Shown piece after piece: positions 24,606 through 33,697 of a DNA stretch of 64,000 nucleotides. The stretch lies in NCBI GenBank assembly GCA_015478655.1, contig JADMIJ010000008.1, positions 1 to 64,000 on the forward strand. The letters are read 5' to 3'. Position numbers and translations under genes: made by a program. Source of the DNA: Acidimicrobiales bacterium (lineage in GTDB: Bacteria; Actinomycetota; Acidimicrobiia; Acidimicrobiales; RAAP-2). The notes beneath the pieces were generated by a model. That model had not been told where the DNA came from, did no database searches, and saw only the letters and a list, made by a program, of their open reading frames with translations. How positions within the stretch are numbered: the stretch's first letter is position 1; every line of letters begins with the position of its first letter.

Positions 24606-25960
24606 CCGAAGATCCTCATGCCGCGCACTGTGTCGGCCGCCAACTCACGGAGTTTCACGCCATGTTTGGCGGCCGCCGCCCGGGTGATCCGGAGGCCGCC
24701 CAGTTTGGGCGTGGGGTTGGTCACCGTGAACATCCCTTCGACCAGGTCGCAGATGAGACCCGGATAGCGCTGTTGGACCCGGTCGGACAGGATGAGGGCC
24801 GGTGCCTTGCGCAGGCGCTTGTGATCGGCCAGCACGAACTGTCGCTCGAGGTCGGCGCGATAGGAGGCCAGCCCGCGCGCCGAGCAGTCGCCGGCGGCAA
24901 TGGCCCGGTCGACGGCCTGGCCGGCGGAGAACCCGGAGGCGATGGCGAAGTTGACCCCCTCCAGCCACAGGCCGGCGGCCAGCGTCATGGCGGCGGCGTC
25001 GCCCGCCACCAGCATCCCGTCGGCGGCCAGGGGAGGCATGGTGTCGTACCCACCCTCGGGGATGAGGTGGGCCGAGTACTCGCGCAGCGATGACCCTCGG
25101 AGGTATGGGGCGATGGAAGGGTGATCCTTGACCTCGGCGACCAGCTCTTCGGGGCGCACCTTGGCCTCGGCCAGGTGGGGGAGGGACACCACGACTCCGA
25201 CGCTCACCGTCTCGGCGTTGGTGTAGAGGAAGCCCCCGCCGGGGATCCCCCGGGTGCACCCGAGCATCTCGATGTCGACGCCTTCGTGGGACCGTACGCC
25301 GAAACGCTCATCGATGGCGCCCCGGGGGAGCTCGAGCACCTCCTTCACGCCGAGGGTGTAATGGGACGCCTCGGCCCGGGGGAGCATCCCGGCCTCCTTG
25401 GCCAGGAACGAGTTCACGCCGTCGCAGGCGATGACCACCTTGGCGGAGAGCGAGGCACCGTCGCGGTCGGTGCGCACTCCGATGACGCGTCCGCGGTCGT
25501 CGCGCAGCAGGCCGGTGGCGACGGTAGACGTGAGCAGGCGGACCCCGGACCGCGTCGCCTGGGCCGCCATCCACGAGTCGAACTGCGACCGCAGGGTGGT
25601 CATCCCGTTGAACGGTGGAGCGCCCCACGCCTGCGAGCGGTAGTCGACGGACAGCGACTGGGACCCGGTCATCGTCATGGTCGACCGGCGGACCACCCAC
25701 CGCTCGACCGGCACCTGCTCCCACCAGTCGGGGATGATGCCGTCCAGCACCCGGCCGTACACCACACCGCCGTAGACGTTCTTGGATCCGGGGAACGGGC
25801 CGCGCTCGACCAGGACCACCGAGCGGCCGGCCCGGGTCAAGGCCAGCGCCGCCGCCGAACCCGCCGGCCCCGCCCCCACCACTACGGCATCGAACGACAG
25901 GGATTCCCGATGGGATCCAGTCGTCCCGTCCGACGCGGGTGCTGCGTCCAGCTCAGGCAC
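24602..25960 (-). CDS. FixC-like ETF:quinone oxidoreductase flavoprotein
   Basis: A 452-residue FAD protein of the FixC/ETF-QO family. It has the dinucleotide fold FDAVVVGAGPAGSAAALAL, GSKNVYGGVVYGRVLD, a substrate-side loop, and the second FAD motif GMLVAGDAAAMTLAAGLWLEGVNFAI. The C-terminal hydrophobic segments of the quinone-binding region look short. It likely accepts electrons from ETF and delivers them, with the FixX-like ferredoxin, to the membrane quinone pool. The probable start is GTG 25960, overlapping the ETF alpha stop by 8 bases. The frame runs up to 26011 but that part lies inside ETF alpha. Confidence 0.92.
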   Translation of the reverse strand: MPELDAAPASDGTTGSHRESLSFDAVVVGAGPAGSAAALALTRAGRSVVLVERGPFPGSKNVYGGVVYGRVLDGIIPDWWEQVPVERWVVRRSTMTMTGSQSLSVDYRSQAWGAPPFNGMTTLRSQFDSWMAAQATRSGVRLLTSTVATGLLRDDRGRVIGVRTDRDGASLSAKVVIACDGVNSFLAKEAGMLPRAEASHYTLGVKEVLELPRGAIDERFGVRSHEGVDIEMLGCTRGIPGGGFLYTNAETVSVGVVVSLPHLAEAKVRPEELVAEVKDHPSIAPYLRGSSLREYSAHLIPEGGYDTMPPLAADGMLVAGDAAAMTLAAGLWLEGVNFAIASGFSAGQAVDRAIAAGDCSARGLASYRADLERQFVLADHKRLRKAPALILSDRVQQRYPGLICDLVEGMFTVTNPTPKLGGLRITRAAAAKHGVKLRELAADTVRGMRIFG

Positions 25961-27035
25961 CTCGCGCCCCGTCCTGCTCCGACGGCGCCAGATCGGTCGG
26001 GACAACGACACCCAGCCGGCCGGCCAACTCGACCAGTAGGGCCCGGGCGTCGGTCACCAGGCCGAGGTCGGCCATGGCGGTCATGGGGCACGAGGCGTCC
26101 GTGTTCACACTGACGATGTGCCGCGGCGTGCCCAGTCCACCGACATGCTGCGCGGCCCCGGACACCCCGAAGGCGATGTACAGATCGGGGTCGATGGTGA
26201 CCCCGGTCGTCCCGATCTGGCGTTCGTACCCGGTCCAGCCGGCATCGGTGACCACCCGGGTTGCCCCGGCCGATCCCCCCAGGGCGGCGGCCACCTGCCC
26301 CAGGAGGTCGAACACCTCGGTGGCGCGGCGGTCGTGCAGGCCCGCCGCCAGCCCGCCTCCCCCGGAGACCACCCGGGCGGCGTCGGACAGGTCCATGGTG
26401 TGGAGGTCCGGCTCGAGGAGGGCGATCATCTCAGCGTCGGGGCCGGTCTGGTCGCCGCCGGCCGGCTCGATCCCCTCGATGAGTGGTAGCGGTCGGATCG
26501 TGGTTGCGGTCCCGGCCGGGGTCAGCACGGGACCCTCGGGCACCAGGGTGACCACCGCGGGGCCCTCGATGCCCACCGGGACCAGAATCCGGTCGTCGAG
26601 CCGTGCTACCAGCGTGTCCACATACGGCTCGGCCCTCGACGGCTTCCCGGTCGGGGGTGCCGCCCCGGGGCGAACGGTGCGACAGGTCGCCCGCACCGCC
26701 CCAGCCACCAGCGGCCGTGCCAGGGCCGCCGCCAGGCGTGGGGCCAGGTCCCGCCCGTCGGGTGAGGCCGGCAGCAACACCAGCGGAACCGAGTCGACCG
26801 TCGGTGCCAACGAGGCGGCCAGGGCAGCGGGTCGGAGCCCGGGCCCGGTGTCGGACCACCACACCTGCTCGGCACCCACCAGGCGACCGGCACCGGCCTG
26901 TGCTCCTGAACCGACCACGATGACCCGCCCCTCGGCTTCGGCGACGGCGTGGTCGGATCCGACGGGTAGGCGCCCGTCACGGGCCACCACCACGGCGACC
27001 GCCCGCCCGACTGGGTCGAGCCCAAGTCCGGTCAC
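25953..27035 (-). CDS. mycofactocin-associated electron transfer flavoprotein, alpha subunit
   Basis: A 360-residue ETF alpha-like protein. The C-terminal FAD domain is clear: VVSGGGGLAAGL, GGSAGATRVVTDAGWTGYER, QIGTTGVTIDPDLYIAFGVS, GAAQHVGGL and VNTDASCPMTAMADLGLV. The N-terminal domain is divergent. It starts at GTG 27035 within GTGA with the upstream OYE-like gene; the open frame up to 27194 is a shadow. Alpha is separated from beta by the FixC and FixX genes, so the order is ETF alpha-FixC-FixX-ETF beta. The TMADH-like product of the preceding gene is a likely electron donor, because trimethylamine dehydrogenase is known to reduce an ETF. Confidence 0.88.
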   Translation of the reverse strand: MTGLGLDPVGRAVAVVVARDGRLPVGSDHAVAEAEGRVIVVGSGAQAGAGRLVGAEQVWWSDTGPGLRPAALAASLAPTVDSVPLVLLPASPDGRDLAPRLAAALARPLVAGAVRATCRTVRPGAAPPTGKPSRAEPYVDTLVARLDDRILVPVGIEGPAVVTLVPEGPVLTPAGTATTIRPLPLIEGIEPAGGDQTGPDAEMIALLEPDLHTMDLSDAARVVSGGGGLAAGLHDRRATEVFDLLGQVAAALGGSAGATRVVTDAGWTGYERQIGTTGVTIDPDLYIAFGVSGAAQHVGGLGTPRHIVSVNTDASCPMTAMADLGLVTDARALLVELAGRLGVVVPTDLAPSEQDGARGA

Positions 27036-29041
27036 AGCGACACCGCCACCCGATGGCCCTCGATCACCGCGGCATGGGCCCGTCGCGGCGCCAGGCAGTC
27101 CCCGACGCGGTACACCGGGAACGACTCGTCCCTGAGGGCCTGCCACAGTCCGTCGTCGGGCAGTTGGTGGAGGGAGCAGACCACCCAGTCGCACGCCCGC
27201 TCGTGGTCGGTGCCGGTGGGATGGTGCTGGAGCGTGAGGACCAGCCCATTCTGCTCCGTCCCGCCGTCCCGGTCGCCGTGGCCCTCGTGGCCCTGGTCGG
27301 GCTCGTGGGCCCGCACCCCCATGGGAACCAGGTCCACGCTCTGGCGGATGGACTTGGCGTGGGCCTTCACGTTCCAGGTCTCCATGTCGAGGGTGATGCC
27401 CAGGTCCTGAGCGACGACCATTCCGTTGGTGACGATCTCGACCTGGCAGCCGCGGTCGGACAGGAGCTCCGCCGTCGAGGTGGCCTGATGGAACCCGAGC
27501 TCGTCGACCACGACCACCCTCCCCTCGGGGTGGACGCGCCCCTCGAGGACGTCACGGACGTCGACCACCCGGGGATGGTCCCCCGCCCACCAGGGACGGG
27601 ACGGCCGGGCCCCGGTGGCCACGATGACCGCGTCGGGGTGCTGCGCCCGCACCGTGGCGGCATCGGCCTCGGTCCCGGTCCGCACGTCAACGCCCTCGCG
27701 CCGGGCGGCCACGATCAGGTTGCGGGCGATGTCGAGGAATTCGGCGCGGCTGGGGACGGAGGCCGCCACCTGCACCTGTCCTCCCAGTCGGTCGTGCCGT
27801 TCGAACAGGGTCACCCGGTGGCCGCGCTCGGCCGCCGTCACGGCCGCCTGGAGTCCACCGGGCCCTCCGCCCACCACCACCACGTCGCGGCGGCGGGTGG
27901 GGAGGGGGAGGGCGATGGACTCACGACCGGTCCGGGCGTTCTCGATGCAGCCGAGCCAGCGGTTGAGCCCCATGCGACCGACGCACTCCTGATTGCAGGA
28001 CAGACACGTCCGGATGTCCGTGGCGTGGCCGGACCGGGCCTTGGCGGCGAAGTCAGGATCGGCGATCTGGCCGCGCACCACCCCGACCAGGTCGCAGAGC
28101 CCGTCGTGGAGTGCCCGCTCGGCCTGTAACGGGTCCTTGAACCGGCCGACCCCGACCACGGGCACGCTGACGGCGTCGCGGATGGCGCTCGGGATGAACA
28201 TGGCGTACCCCGGCGGGACCTGCATACTGGCTTCGATCATGTAGAGGGTGGCCGTGGCCACGCCGATCGAGGTGTTGATGTAGTCGACCAGACCGGTCGC
28301 CTCCACCCGCCGGGCCACCTCGACGGCATCCTCGATGCCGGTGCCCCCCTCGATCAACTCGTCGCCACAGAGCCGCACTCCCAGGGCGCGCTCGGCTCCG
28401 ATCGCGTCCCGCACCGCCTCGACGATCTCGAGCAGCAGCCGACAGCGATTGGCCAGTGTCCCGCCGTAGCGGTCGTCCCGTCGGTTGGTGGCCGGGGAGA
28501 GGAACCCCCGCACGATGGAGGAGTGGGAGCACTGCAACTCGATCCCGTCGAACCCACCGTCCACGCAATGTCCGGCCACGGTGGCGTACCCGGCCACGAT
28601 CTCGCCGATCTCCTGGGGCTCCACGGCCTTCGGCACCTCGCGGAAGAGGGGATCGGGGACGGGGCTCGGAGCCCACACCGGCAGGCGCGAGTACATGCTC
28701 GATGCCTGGCCGCCGTTGTGGTTGATCTGGGCGAAGATGGGGACGTCGTGGGCGTGCACGGCGTCGGTGATCTGCCGGTAGCCACCGACCACCGCGGGGT
28801 TGAACCCGTGGATCAGCTTCTCGTAGGGCCAGTCGGTCGGATGGGTGGAGTGCTCCTCGGTGATGATCAGACCGGCTCCACCGGCGGCTCGCGCTGCGTA
28901 GTAGGACACATGCTGGTCGGTGGGCATCCCGTCGGTGGCGTAGTTGGTCAGATGGGCCGAGAAGACGATCCGGTTCTCCACGGTGACGGGTCCGAGCCGC
29001 AGGGGTGAGAACAGGTGGCGGTAGCGGGTGCCCGAGCTCAT
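27032..29041 (-). CDS. mycofactocin system FadH/OYE-family oxidoreductase 2 (TMADH-like)
   Basis: A 669-residue iron-sulfur flavoprotein with the layout of 2,4-dienoyl-CoA reductase and trimethylamine dehydrogenase. An OYE-like FMN barrel (residues of about 5-340, LFSPLRLGPVTVENRIVFSA) is followed by a 4Fe-4S motif, CLSCNQECVGRMGLNRWLGC (C-x2-C-x3-C-x11-C). A FAD-type nucleotide domain comes next (VVVVGGGPGGLQAAVTAAER), and then a second nucleotide fold (GRVVVVDELGFHQAT). The barrel-end signature DLVGVVRGQIADPD is present. The start is ATG 29041. It is next to ETF alpha (GTGA overlap). The substrate is unknown; roles in oxidising reduced mycofactocin or an amine or enoate substrate are both conceivable. 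Confidence 0.9.
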   Translation of the reverse strand: MSSGTRYRHLFSPLRLGPVTVENRIVFSAHLTNYATDGMPTDQHVSYYAARAAGGAGLIITEEHSTHPTDWPYEKLIHGFNPAVVGGYRQITDAVHAHDVPIFAQINHNGGQASSMYSRLPVWAPSPVPDPLFREVPKAVEPQEIGEIVAGYATVAGHCVDGGFDGIELQCSHSSIVRGFLSPATNRRDDRYGGTLANRCRLLLEIVEAVRDAIGAERALGVRLCGDELIEGGTGIEDAVEVARRVEATGLVDYINTSIGVATATLYMIEASMQVPPGYAMFIPSAIRDAVSVPVVGVGRFKDPLQAERALHDGLCDLVGVVRGQIADPDFAAKARSGHATDIRTCLSCNQECVGRMGLNRWLGCIENARTGRESIALPLPTRRRDVVVVGGGPGGLQAAVTAAERGHRVTLFERHDRLGGQVQVAASVPSRAEFLDIARNLIVAARREGVDVRTGTEADAATVRAQHPDAVIVATGARPSRPWWAGDHPRVVDVRDVLEGRVHPEGRVVVVDELGFHQATSTAELLSDRGCQVEIVTNGMVVAQDLGITLDMETWNVKAHAKSIRQSVDLVPMGVRAHEPDQGHEGHGDRDGGTEQNGLVLTLQHHPTGTDHERACDWVVCSLHQLPDDGLWQALRDESFPVYRVGDCLAPRRAHAAVIEGHRVAVSL

Positions 29042-29054
29042 CGGCGCGCGTTCC

Positions 29055-29894
29055 TCAGCGGGCCGACGCGCCGGCGTCGACGGTGAGCGTCAGGCCCGTC
29101 ACATACCTCGACTCCGTGGAGGCGAGGTAGACCAACGCCTCGCTGACGTCCTCGGGGGCTACGAGGTCCACGGGCAAGGAGTTGAGGAAGATCGATCCGG
29201 TGTCCGGGCTGGCGTCGATGCGCTTGGTGAGCCCGTCGAGCCCCGCCAGCATGGGCGTGTCCACACCGGTGGGGTGGATGGAGTTGACCCGGATGCCGCT
29301 GGCGGCCAGTTCGTTGGCCAGGACCCGCATCACCCCGACCATGCCGTGCTTCGAGGCCGCGTACGGCGCGAAGAAGGGCTGGCCCTTGAGCCCGGCGGTC
29401 GAGCTGATCAGGATGATCGATCCGGCGCCGGTGTCGAGCAGGTGGGGGATCGAGGCCACACAGGTGTGCCAGGCCCCGGTCAGGTTGGTCCCGATGACCG
29501 CGTCCCACACCGCCGGGGTGACCTCGTCCCAGCGTTGGACGGTGCACACGCCGGCGTTGGCCACGACGACGTCCAGTCGACCCAGTTCGGCCACCCCCGC
29601 CTCGACCGCCGACACCATGGCGTCGAGGTCGCGCACGTCGACCCGGGCGGTGATGACCCGGGCCCCCGTCTCCGCCACCAACCGGGCCGTCTCGTCCAGG
29701 TCGGCCGGAGTGGCCAACGGGTAGGGGATGGCATCGACATCGGCGCAGAGGTCGATGCCGATGATGTCGGCTCCCTCGCGGGCGAGCCTCACGGCGTGGC
29801 TCCGGCCCTGACCCCTGGCCACACCGGTGATCAGTGCGACCGAGCCGGCCATCCGACCGGGCCGACCCGACCGTGGGGGCGGAGCGGGGGTCAC
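29055..29894 (-). CDS. mycofactocin-coupled SDR oxidoreductase
   Basis: A 279-residue short-chain dehydrogenase of the large mycofactocin-linked group. The Rossmann motif is ITGVARGQGRSHAVRLAREG. The hallmark insertion after beta-2 (GIDLCADVDAIPYPLATP, then DLDETARLV) is thought to bury NAD so that it cannot exchange. Then come NAGV, the catalytic Ser in ILISSTAG and YAASKHG. GTG 29894 overlaps the upstream stop as GTGA; an internal ATG at 29852, just before the Rossmann fold, is the alternative. It lies between the two TMADH/OYE-like genes. It presumably reduces mycofactocin with electrons from an alcohol substrate. Confidence 0.92.
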   Translation of the reverse strand: MTPAPPPRSGRPGRMAGSVALITGVARGQGRSHAVRLAREGADIIGIDLCADVDAIPYPLATPADLDETARLVAETGARVITARVDVRDLDAMVSAVEAGVAELGRLDVVVANAGVCTVQRWDEVTPAVWDAVIGTNLTGAWHTCVASIPHLLDTGAGSIILISSTAGLKGQPFFAPYAASKHGMVGVMRVLANELAASGIRVNSIHPTGVDTPMLAGLDGLTKRIDASPDTGSIFLNSLPVDLVAPEDVSEALVYLASTESRYVTGLTLTVDAGASAR

Positions 29895-31864
29895 GAGGCC
29901 GCCCCGGCGCCGGCAGGTAGCAGGCTGGCAGCGCCTCCGGCGATGTCCATGGCCCGCCGCCGGCCTTCGAGGACCGCCTCGAGCACACCCCGCGGCGCCA
30001 CGCAGTCGCCGGCTCGCAGGGTGCCGGGCCGGGCCGTGTAGAGAGCCTCGTCGGGGAGCCGGTGGCCGCAGTCGACCAGGGCCCCGCACTCCACCGTCCG
30101 CCGCTCGCCGGTCCACACGTCCTCGAGGACGGCCCGGCCGCCCTCGACGCCGCGCAGGAGGGCCCGCAGCTCGCGTCGCACGCCGGCCTGCTGCAGGCGG
30201 GTGTTGGCGTCGGCCAGGTCTCCGCTGAGCGAGAGCAGGGTGCCGGCGATCTGGTCCTGGGTGACGATGGACACCCTCAGGCCCGATGCGGCCAACCACT
30301 CGGCGATGCCGATGCCGATCGGGCCCCCGACGGGGTCATGGACGACGACCGGACCGTCCCCGAGGCTCCCCGACCCGTCAGTCAGCACCGTGAGTGCGTC
30401 AACCACCGGACACGATCCGTCCACGGGAAAGGCAAGGGGCGCGGGGCGGGACCCGGTGGCCAGCACCACCTCCACACCGCCGGCCCGGGCCGTGTCGAGG
30501 TCGACCTCGGTCACCATCACCCCGGTCTCGATGCCGACCCCCTGGATCCGGCACTCGGCGATCAGCCACTCGGCCAGAGCGCCCAACCGCTGCCGGCCCG
30601 GTCCTACCGCCGCGGCCCGCAGGGCCCCGCCGGGCCGATGGGAGCGCTCGACCACGCGGACGCGGTGACCCCGGGCCGAGAGCACCCGGGCGCACTCGAG
30701 CCCGGCCACCCCGGCCCCGACCACCATGACCTCCCGGCATCGGCCGTCGGTCCCGTCGGTCACGGCCTCGGTGGTCTCGTGGCCGCTGGCCGGCTCGCCC
30801 ACACAGCTCACGATGGGGTTGCGGTTGTCGCGGACCCGGCAGGCCTGGTTGCAGAGGATGCAGGGACGCGCCCGGGCCGCCTCGCCCTGGCGTACCAGGG
30901 CCACCAGCCGGGGCTCGGCGATCTGGGACCTGGTCATCTCCACCAGGTCGCAGACCCCGTCGTCGAGGGCGCTCTGGGCCGCATCCGGCTCGGTCACGCT
31001 GCCCTGCAGGACCAGCGCGGTGCGCCCGGCCGCCGACTGGCGCATGTGCCGACACAGATCGACGTTGAAATTGGCCGGGGTGTGGGCATCGGGGCGATAA
31101 GCCGATGCCGAGTACGGGCCGCCGCGGACCACCACCACCAGATCCACCCGATCGGCCACGGCGCCGACCTGCACGGCCGCCTGCTCGGGCGTGACGCCGG
31201 CCCAGGGCGCCAGCTCGTCGCAGCACAGGCGGAGGGCCACGATGCGATCGGGGCCGACGACGTCCCGCACCGCCTCGAGCACCTGGGTGGTCAGGAGCAG
31301 ACGGTCCGATCCGTACTCGTCGGAACGCTGATTGGTGAGCCCCGAATGGAACTGGCGGAGCAGGGAGCAGTAGCCGGCGTCGACCTCGACCCCGTCGAGG
31401 CCCGACTGCACCGCCAGCCGGGCTGCGCCGGCGAAGCCGGGGACCAGTGCCTCGATGTCCTCCCGCTCCATCTCCACCGGCATCTCGCGGCTGACCACGT
31501 CGGCCACCCGTGACGGGGCCCACATCGCCGATTGCGAGTAGGCGCTCGAACCCTGTCCGCCGGAGTGGCCGAGCCCGGCGAGGACCAGGCTCCCGTAGCT
31601 GTGGCACGCGTTGGCCACGTCGCTCCACCCCGGCCCGCACGCCTCGGCCAGCGGGGCCCGCTCATAGGGCCAGTCCGACGGATGGACCGACGCCGTCTCG
31701 GTCACCACGATGCCTGCTCCCCCGGCCGCCCGGGCCCCGTAGTAGGCCACATGGCGGTCACTCAGCTCGCGACGGCGGGCCAGGTTGGTCTCATGGGGAC
31801 CGAACACCACCCGTGACGGAGCGGTTCGACCAGCCACCGCCACGGGATCGGTCAGGCTGGCCAC
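29891..31864 (-). CDS. mycofactocin system FadH/OYE-family oxidoreductase 1 (TMADH-like)
   Basis: A 657-residue relative of the other OYE-type protein in the cluster, with the same layout: FMN barrel (RVVFGPHETNLARRRELSDR), 4Fe-4S motif CILCNQACRVRDNRNPIVSC with identical spacing, and nucleotide domains (VMVVGAGVAGLECARVLSAR). It starts at GTG 31864, 3 bases after mftC. The barrel histidines and the DLVEMTRSQIAEP signature are kept. Two clearly different copies in one locus suggest separate partners or substrates. They are known markers of mycofactocin loci, but as far as I know their reactions have not been settled. Confidence 0.9.
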   Translation of the reverse strand: MASLTDPVAVAGRTAPSRVVFGPHETNLARRRELSDRHVAYYGARAAGGAGIVVTETASVHPSDWPYERAPLAEACGPGWSDVANACHSYGSLVLAGLGHSGGQGSSAYSQSAMWAPSRVADVVSREMPVEMEREDIEALVPGFAGAARLAVQSGLDGVEVDAGYCSLLRQFHSGLTNQRSDEYGSDRLLLTTQVLEAVRDVVGPDRIVALRLCCDELAPWAGVTPEQAAVQVGAVADRVDLVVVVRGGPYSASAYRPDAHTPANFNVDLCRHMRQSAAGRTALVLQGSVTEPDAAQSALDDGVCDLVEMTRSQIAEPRLVALVRQGEAARARPCILCNQACRVRDNRNPIVSCVGEPASGHETTEAVTDGTDGRCREVMVVGAGVAGLECARVLSARGHRVRVVERSHRPGGALRAAAVGPGRQRLGALAEWLIAECRIQGVGIETGVMVTEVDLDTARAGGVEVVLATGSRPAPLAFPVDGSCPVVDALTVLTDGSGSLGDGPVVVHDPVGGPIGIGIAEWLAASGLRVSIVTQDQIAGTLLSLSGDLADANTRLQQAGVRRELRALLRGVEGGRAVLEDVWTGERRTVECGALVDCGHRLPDEALYTARPGTLRAGDCVAPRGVLEAVLEGRRRAMDIAGGAASLLPAGAGAAS

Positions 31865-31867
31865 TGC

Positions 31868-33106
31868 TCAGCCTCGTCGCAGATCGCGGCCCAGGCCGGC
31901 CAGAGGGCTCTCGTCACAGGCCCGGTCGGGCCGACGGGGGAGCATGGCCACGGCCACCCGGCGAGGTCGTCGCGAGTGGTCGAGCGATGGCTTGGGCGGA
32001 TCGGCATCTCCTCGTGCGGCCAGCGAGTGCTCACCATGACCGAGGACACACTCGGGGTCGGGGCCATCGAGGGGGAGCCCGGTAAAGAACTTCGCGGCCA
32101 TGCAGCCGCCCCGGCAGGCGTCGTAGTGGCCGCACGATCCGCAGGCCCCCGCCGACTGCGGCCGGCGCAGCTCGGTGAACAGCTCCGAGTGGCGCCACAC
32201 CTCGGCAAATCCACCGGGCGACCGAACGTTTCCGGCCAGGAACTGGTCATGGATGGCGAAGGGACAGGCGTAGACGTCACCGACGGGATCCACCAGGCAG
32301 ACCACCCGGCCCGCACCGCACAGGTTCAAGCCGGGTAGCGGATCGCCGTAGCCGGCCAGATGGAAGAACGAGTCGCCGGTCAGGACGTCCTCACCGTGGG
32401 ACACCAGCCAGTCGTAGAGGACCCGTTGCTGACTTGCGGTGGGATGGAGCTCGTCCCACACGTCTGCACCGCGACCCGAGGGTCGGAGCCGGGTGAGTCG
32501 GAGTTGTGCGCCGTGTCGGTCGGCGAGCTCCTTGAAGGCGTCGAGTTGGCCGATGTTCTGACGGGTGACCACCACCGACAGCTTGAAGCCGACGAAGCCG
32601 GCATCGGCCAGGCGGCCCATGGCGGTGATGGCGGTGGCATAGGACCCCGCACCGCGCACGGCGTCGTTGACCGGCGCCGTGGCCCCGTCGAGAGAGATCT
32701 GGACATCCACGTAGTCGCTGGCCGCCAGCCGATCGGCGATCTCGGCCGTGATGCGCGACCCGTTGGTGGAGAACTTCACGCCGACGTGGTGGTCGGTGGC
32801 GTACTCCACCAATTCCCAGAAATCGGACCGGACGGTGGGCTCCCCGCCTCCGATGTTGACGTAGAAGATCTGCATGCGCTCGAACTCGTCGATGACCGTC
32901 TTGCACTCGCCGGTCGTCAGCTCGTCCGGGTCGCGGCGGCCCGAGCTGGAGAGGCAGTGCACGCACGCCAGATTGCAGGCATAGGTCAGCTCCCAGGTCA
33001 GGCAGATCGGCGCGTCCAGGCCTCGCTCGAACTGGTCGATCAGCCGACCCGCCGGGGCAGGGGCAGGGGCAGGGGTGCCGGCGGTCGGTGCCGCGGCCAG
33101 TGTCAC
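31868..33106 (-). CDS. mftC: mycofactocin radical SAM maturase MftC
   Basis: A 412-residue radical SAM/SPASM enzyme. MftC oxidatively decarboxylates the C-terminal Tyr of MftA and then forms a lactam with the adjacent Val. The radical SAM motif CNLACVHC is at residues 44-51, followed by NIGGGEPTVR. The SPASM clusters appear as LCGAGRVVCLVDPVGDVYAC and GACGSCGHYDACRGGCMAAK with a final Cys (DPECV). It starts at GTG 33106 inside GTGA with mftB, and the frame beyond that is mftB antisense to another phase. The C-terminal 50 residues are Arg/Pro-rich and longer than usual. Confidence 0.96.
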   Translation of the reverse strand: MTLAAAPTAGTPAPAPAPAGRLIDQFERGLDAPICLTWELTYACNLACVHCLSSSGRRDPDELTTGECKTVIDEFERMQIFYVNIGGGEPTVRSDFWELVEYATDHHVGVKFSTNGSRITAEIADRLAASDYVDVQISLDGATAPVNDAVRGAGSYATAITAMGRLADAGFVGFKLSVVVTRQNIGQLDAFKELADRHGAQLRLTRLRPSGRGADVWDELHPTASQQRVLYDWLVSHGEDVLTGDSFFHLAGYGDPLPGLNLCGAGRVVCLVDPVGDVYACPFAIHDQFLAGNVRSPGGFAEVWRHSELFTELRRPQSAGACGSCGHYDACRGGCMAAKFFTGLPLDGPDPECVLGHGEHSLAARGDADPPKPSLDHSRRPRRVAVAMLPRRPDRACDESPLAGLGRDLRRG

Positions 33107-33408
33107 GACGCCTGCCGCTCGCAGATCATCCCGGACCGGGCCAGGGCGGCCAGGGCCCGCTCGTAGGCCCCGAACTCGGCCGCGGTGACCCCGGCAGCGC
33201 GGCAGGCGTCGTGCCCGGTGGGCTGGTCGCCCAGTGCCTCGACCACCGCCAGCAGTGTCCGGCTCTTCAGGAAGGAGAGCCGGCGGGTCCCGAAGTGGTA
33301 GGCCAGTGCCCCGAACGACTCCGGTCGCAGGGACACCTGGGGATTGAGCATCCACGGACGCGAACCGTCGAACGACTGGTCTCCGTCAGGGTGCTGGCTG
33401 GGGGGCAT
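33103..33408 (-). CDS. mftB: mycofactocin precursor-binding protein MftB
   Basis: A protein of about 101 residues with the RRE (precursor recognition) fold that presents MftA to MftC. The segment LNPQVSLRPESFGALAYHFG followed by TRRLSFLKSRTLLAVVEALG is the family signature. I place the start at ATG 33408, 38 bases after mftA. A GTG at 33462, overlapping the last codons of mftA, would add 18 residues; neither has a strong ribosome site. It is coupled to mftC by GTGA. Confidence 0.93.
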   Translation of the reverse strand: MPPSQHPDGDQSFDGSRPWMLNPQVSLRPESFGALAYHFGTRRLSFLKSRTLLAVVEALGDQPTGHDACRAAGVTAAEFGAYERALAALARSGMICERQAS

Positions 33409-33446
33409 CGGCGGGGGGTCAGGCTGGGTGGGACTGACGCCGGGGC

Positions 33447-33611
33447 CTAGTAGACGCCGCACATGCCGTCGATGGAGACATCCTCGACCAGCAGGTCCTC
33501 CTCGACCAGGCCCTCATCCTGGACGGGGGTGGCCCCGTCGGGCGCCGGAACCGGTGCCCGGTCGGCCCGGGCGGGCGAGGTGGCCTCGTGCTCGGTGGTG
33601 GTGACGGTCAT
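33447..33611 (-). CDS. mftA: mycofactocin precursor peptide MftA
   Basis: A 54-residue precursor ending in the diagnostic IDGMCGVY, whose last Val-Tyr becomes the redox cofactor. The leader is acidic (EDLLVEDVSIDGMC) with an Ala/Pro-rich N-terminus. It starts at ATG 33611 with a near-perfect GGAGGT ribosome site 6 bases away, while the open frame beyond it to 33713 has none. It is the first gene of the 13-gene minus-strand unit, divergent from mftR. Confidence 0.97.
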   Translation of the reverse strand: MTVTTTEHEATSPARADRAPVPAPDGATPVQDEGLVEEDLLVEDVSIDGMCGVY

Positions 33612-33697
33612 GGGACCTCCGGTGCTAAGGCCGGCCGGAGCCGGGTGATTGACGATGGGTTTCAATTTATAGCACTGAATGCCAAAATGGAAGCCGG
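33612..33697. promoter_or_regulatory. divergent mftA/mftR promoter region
   Basis: 86 bases between the divergent mftA and mftR starts. An AT-rich core (tttcaatttatagcactgaa, 33660-33679) gives a TATAAAT -10-like hexamer on the minus strand, and TTGACG lies at 33649-33654 on the plus strand. TTCA and TGAA at the ends of the core hint at a weak dyad. MftR would be expected to bind here; no clean operator can be read by eye. Confidence 0.5.

Noticed and set aside
33649-33673. Sigma-70 promoter for mftR
   Set aside because: TTGACG and TATAGC are present but only 13 bases apart, too close for a standard promoter.
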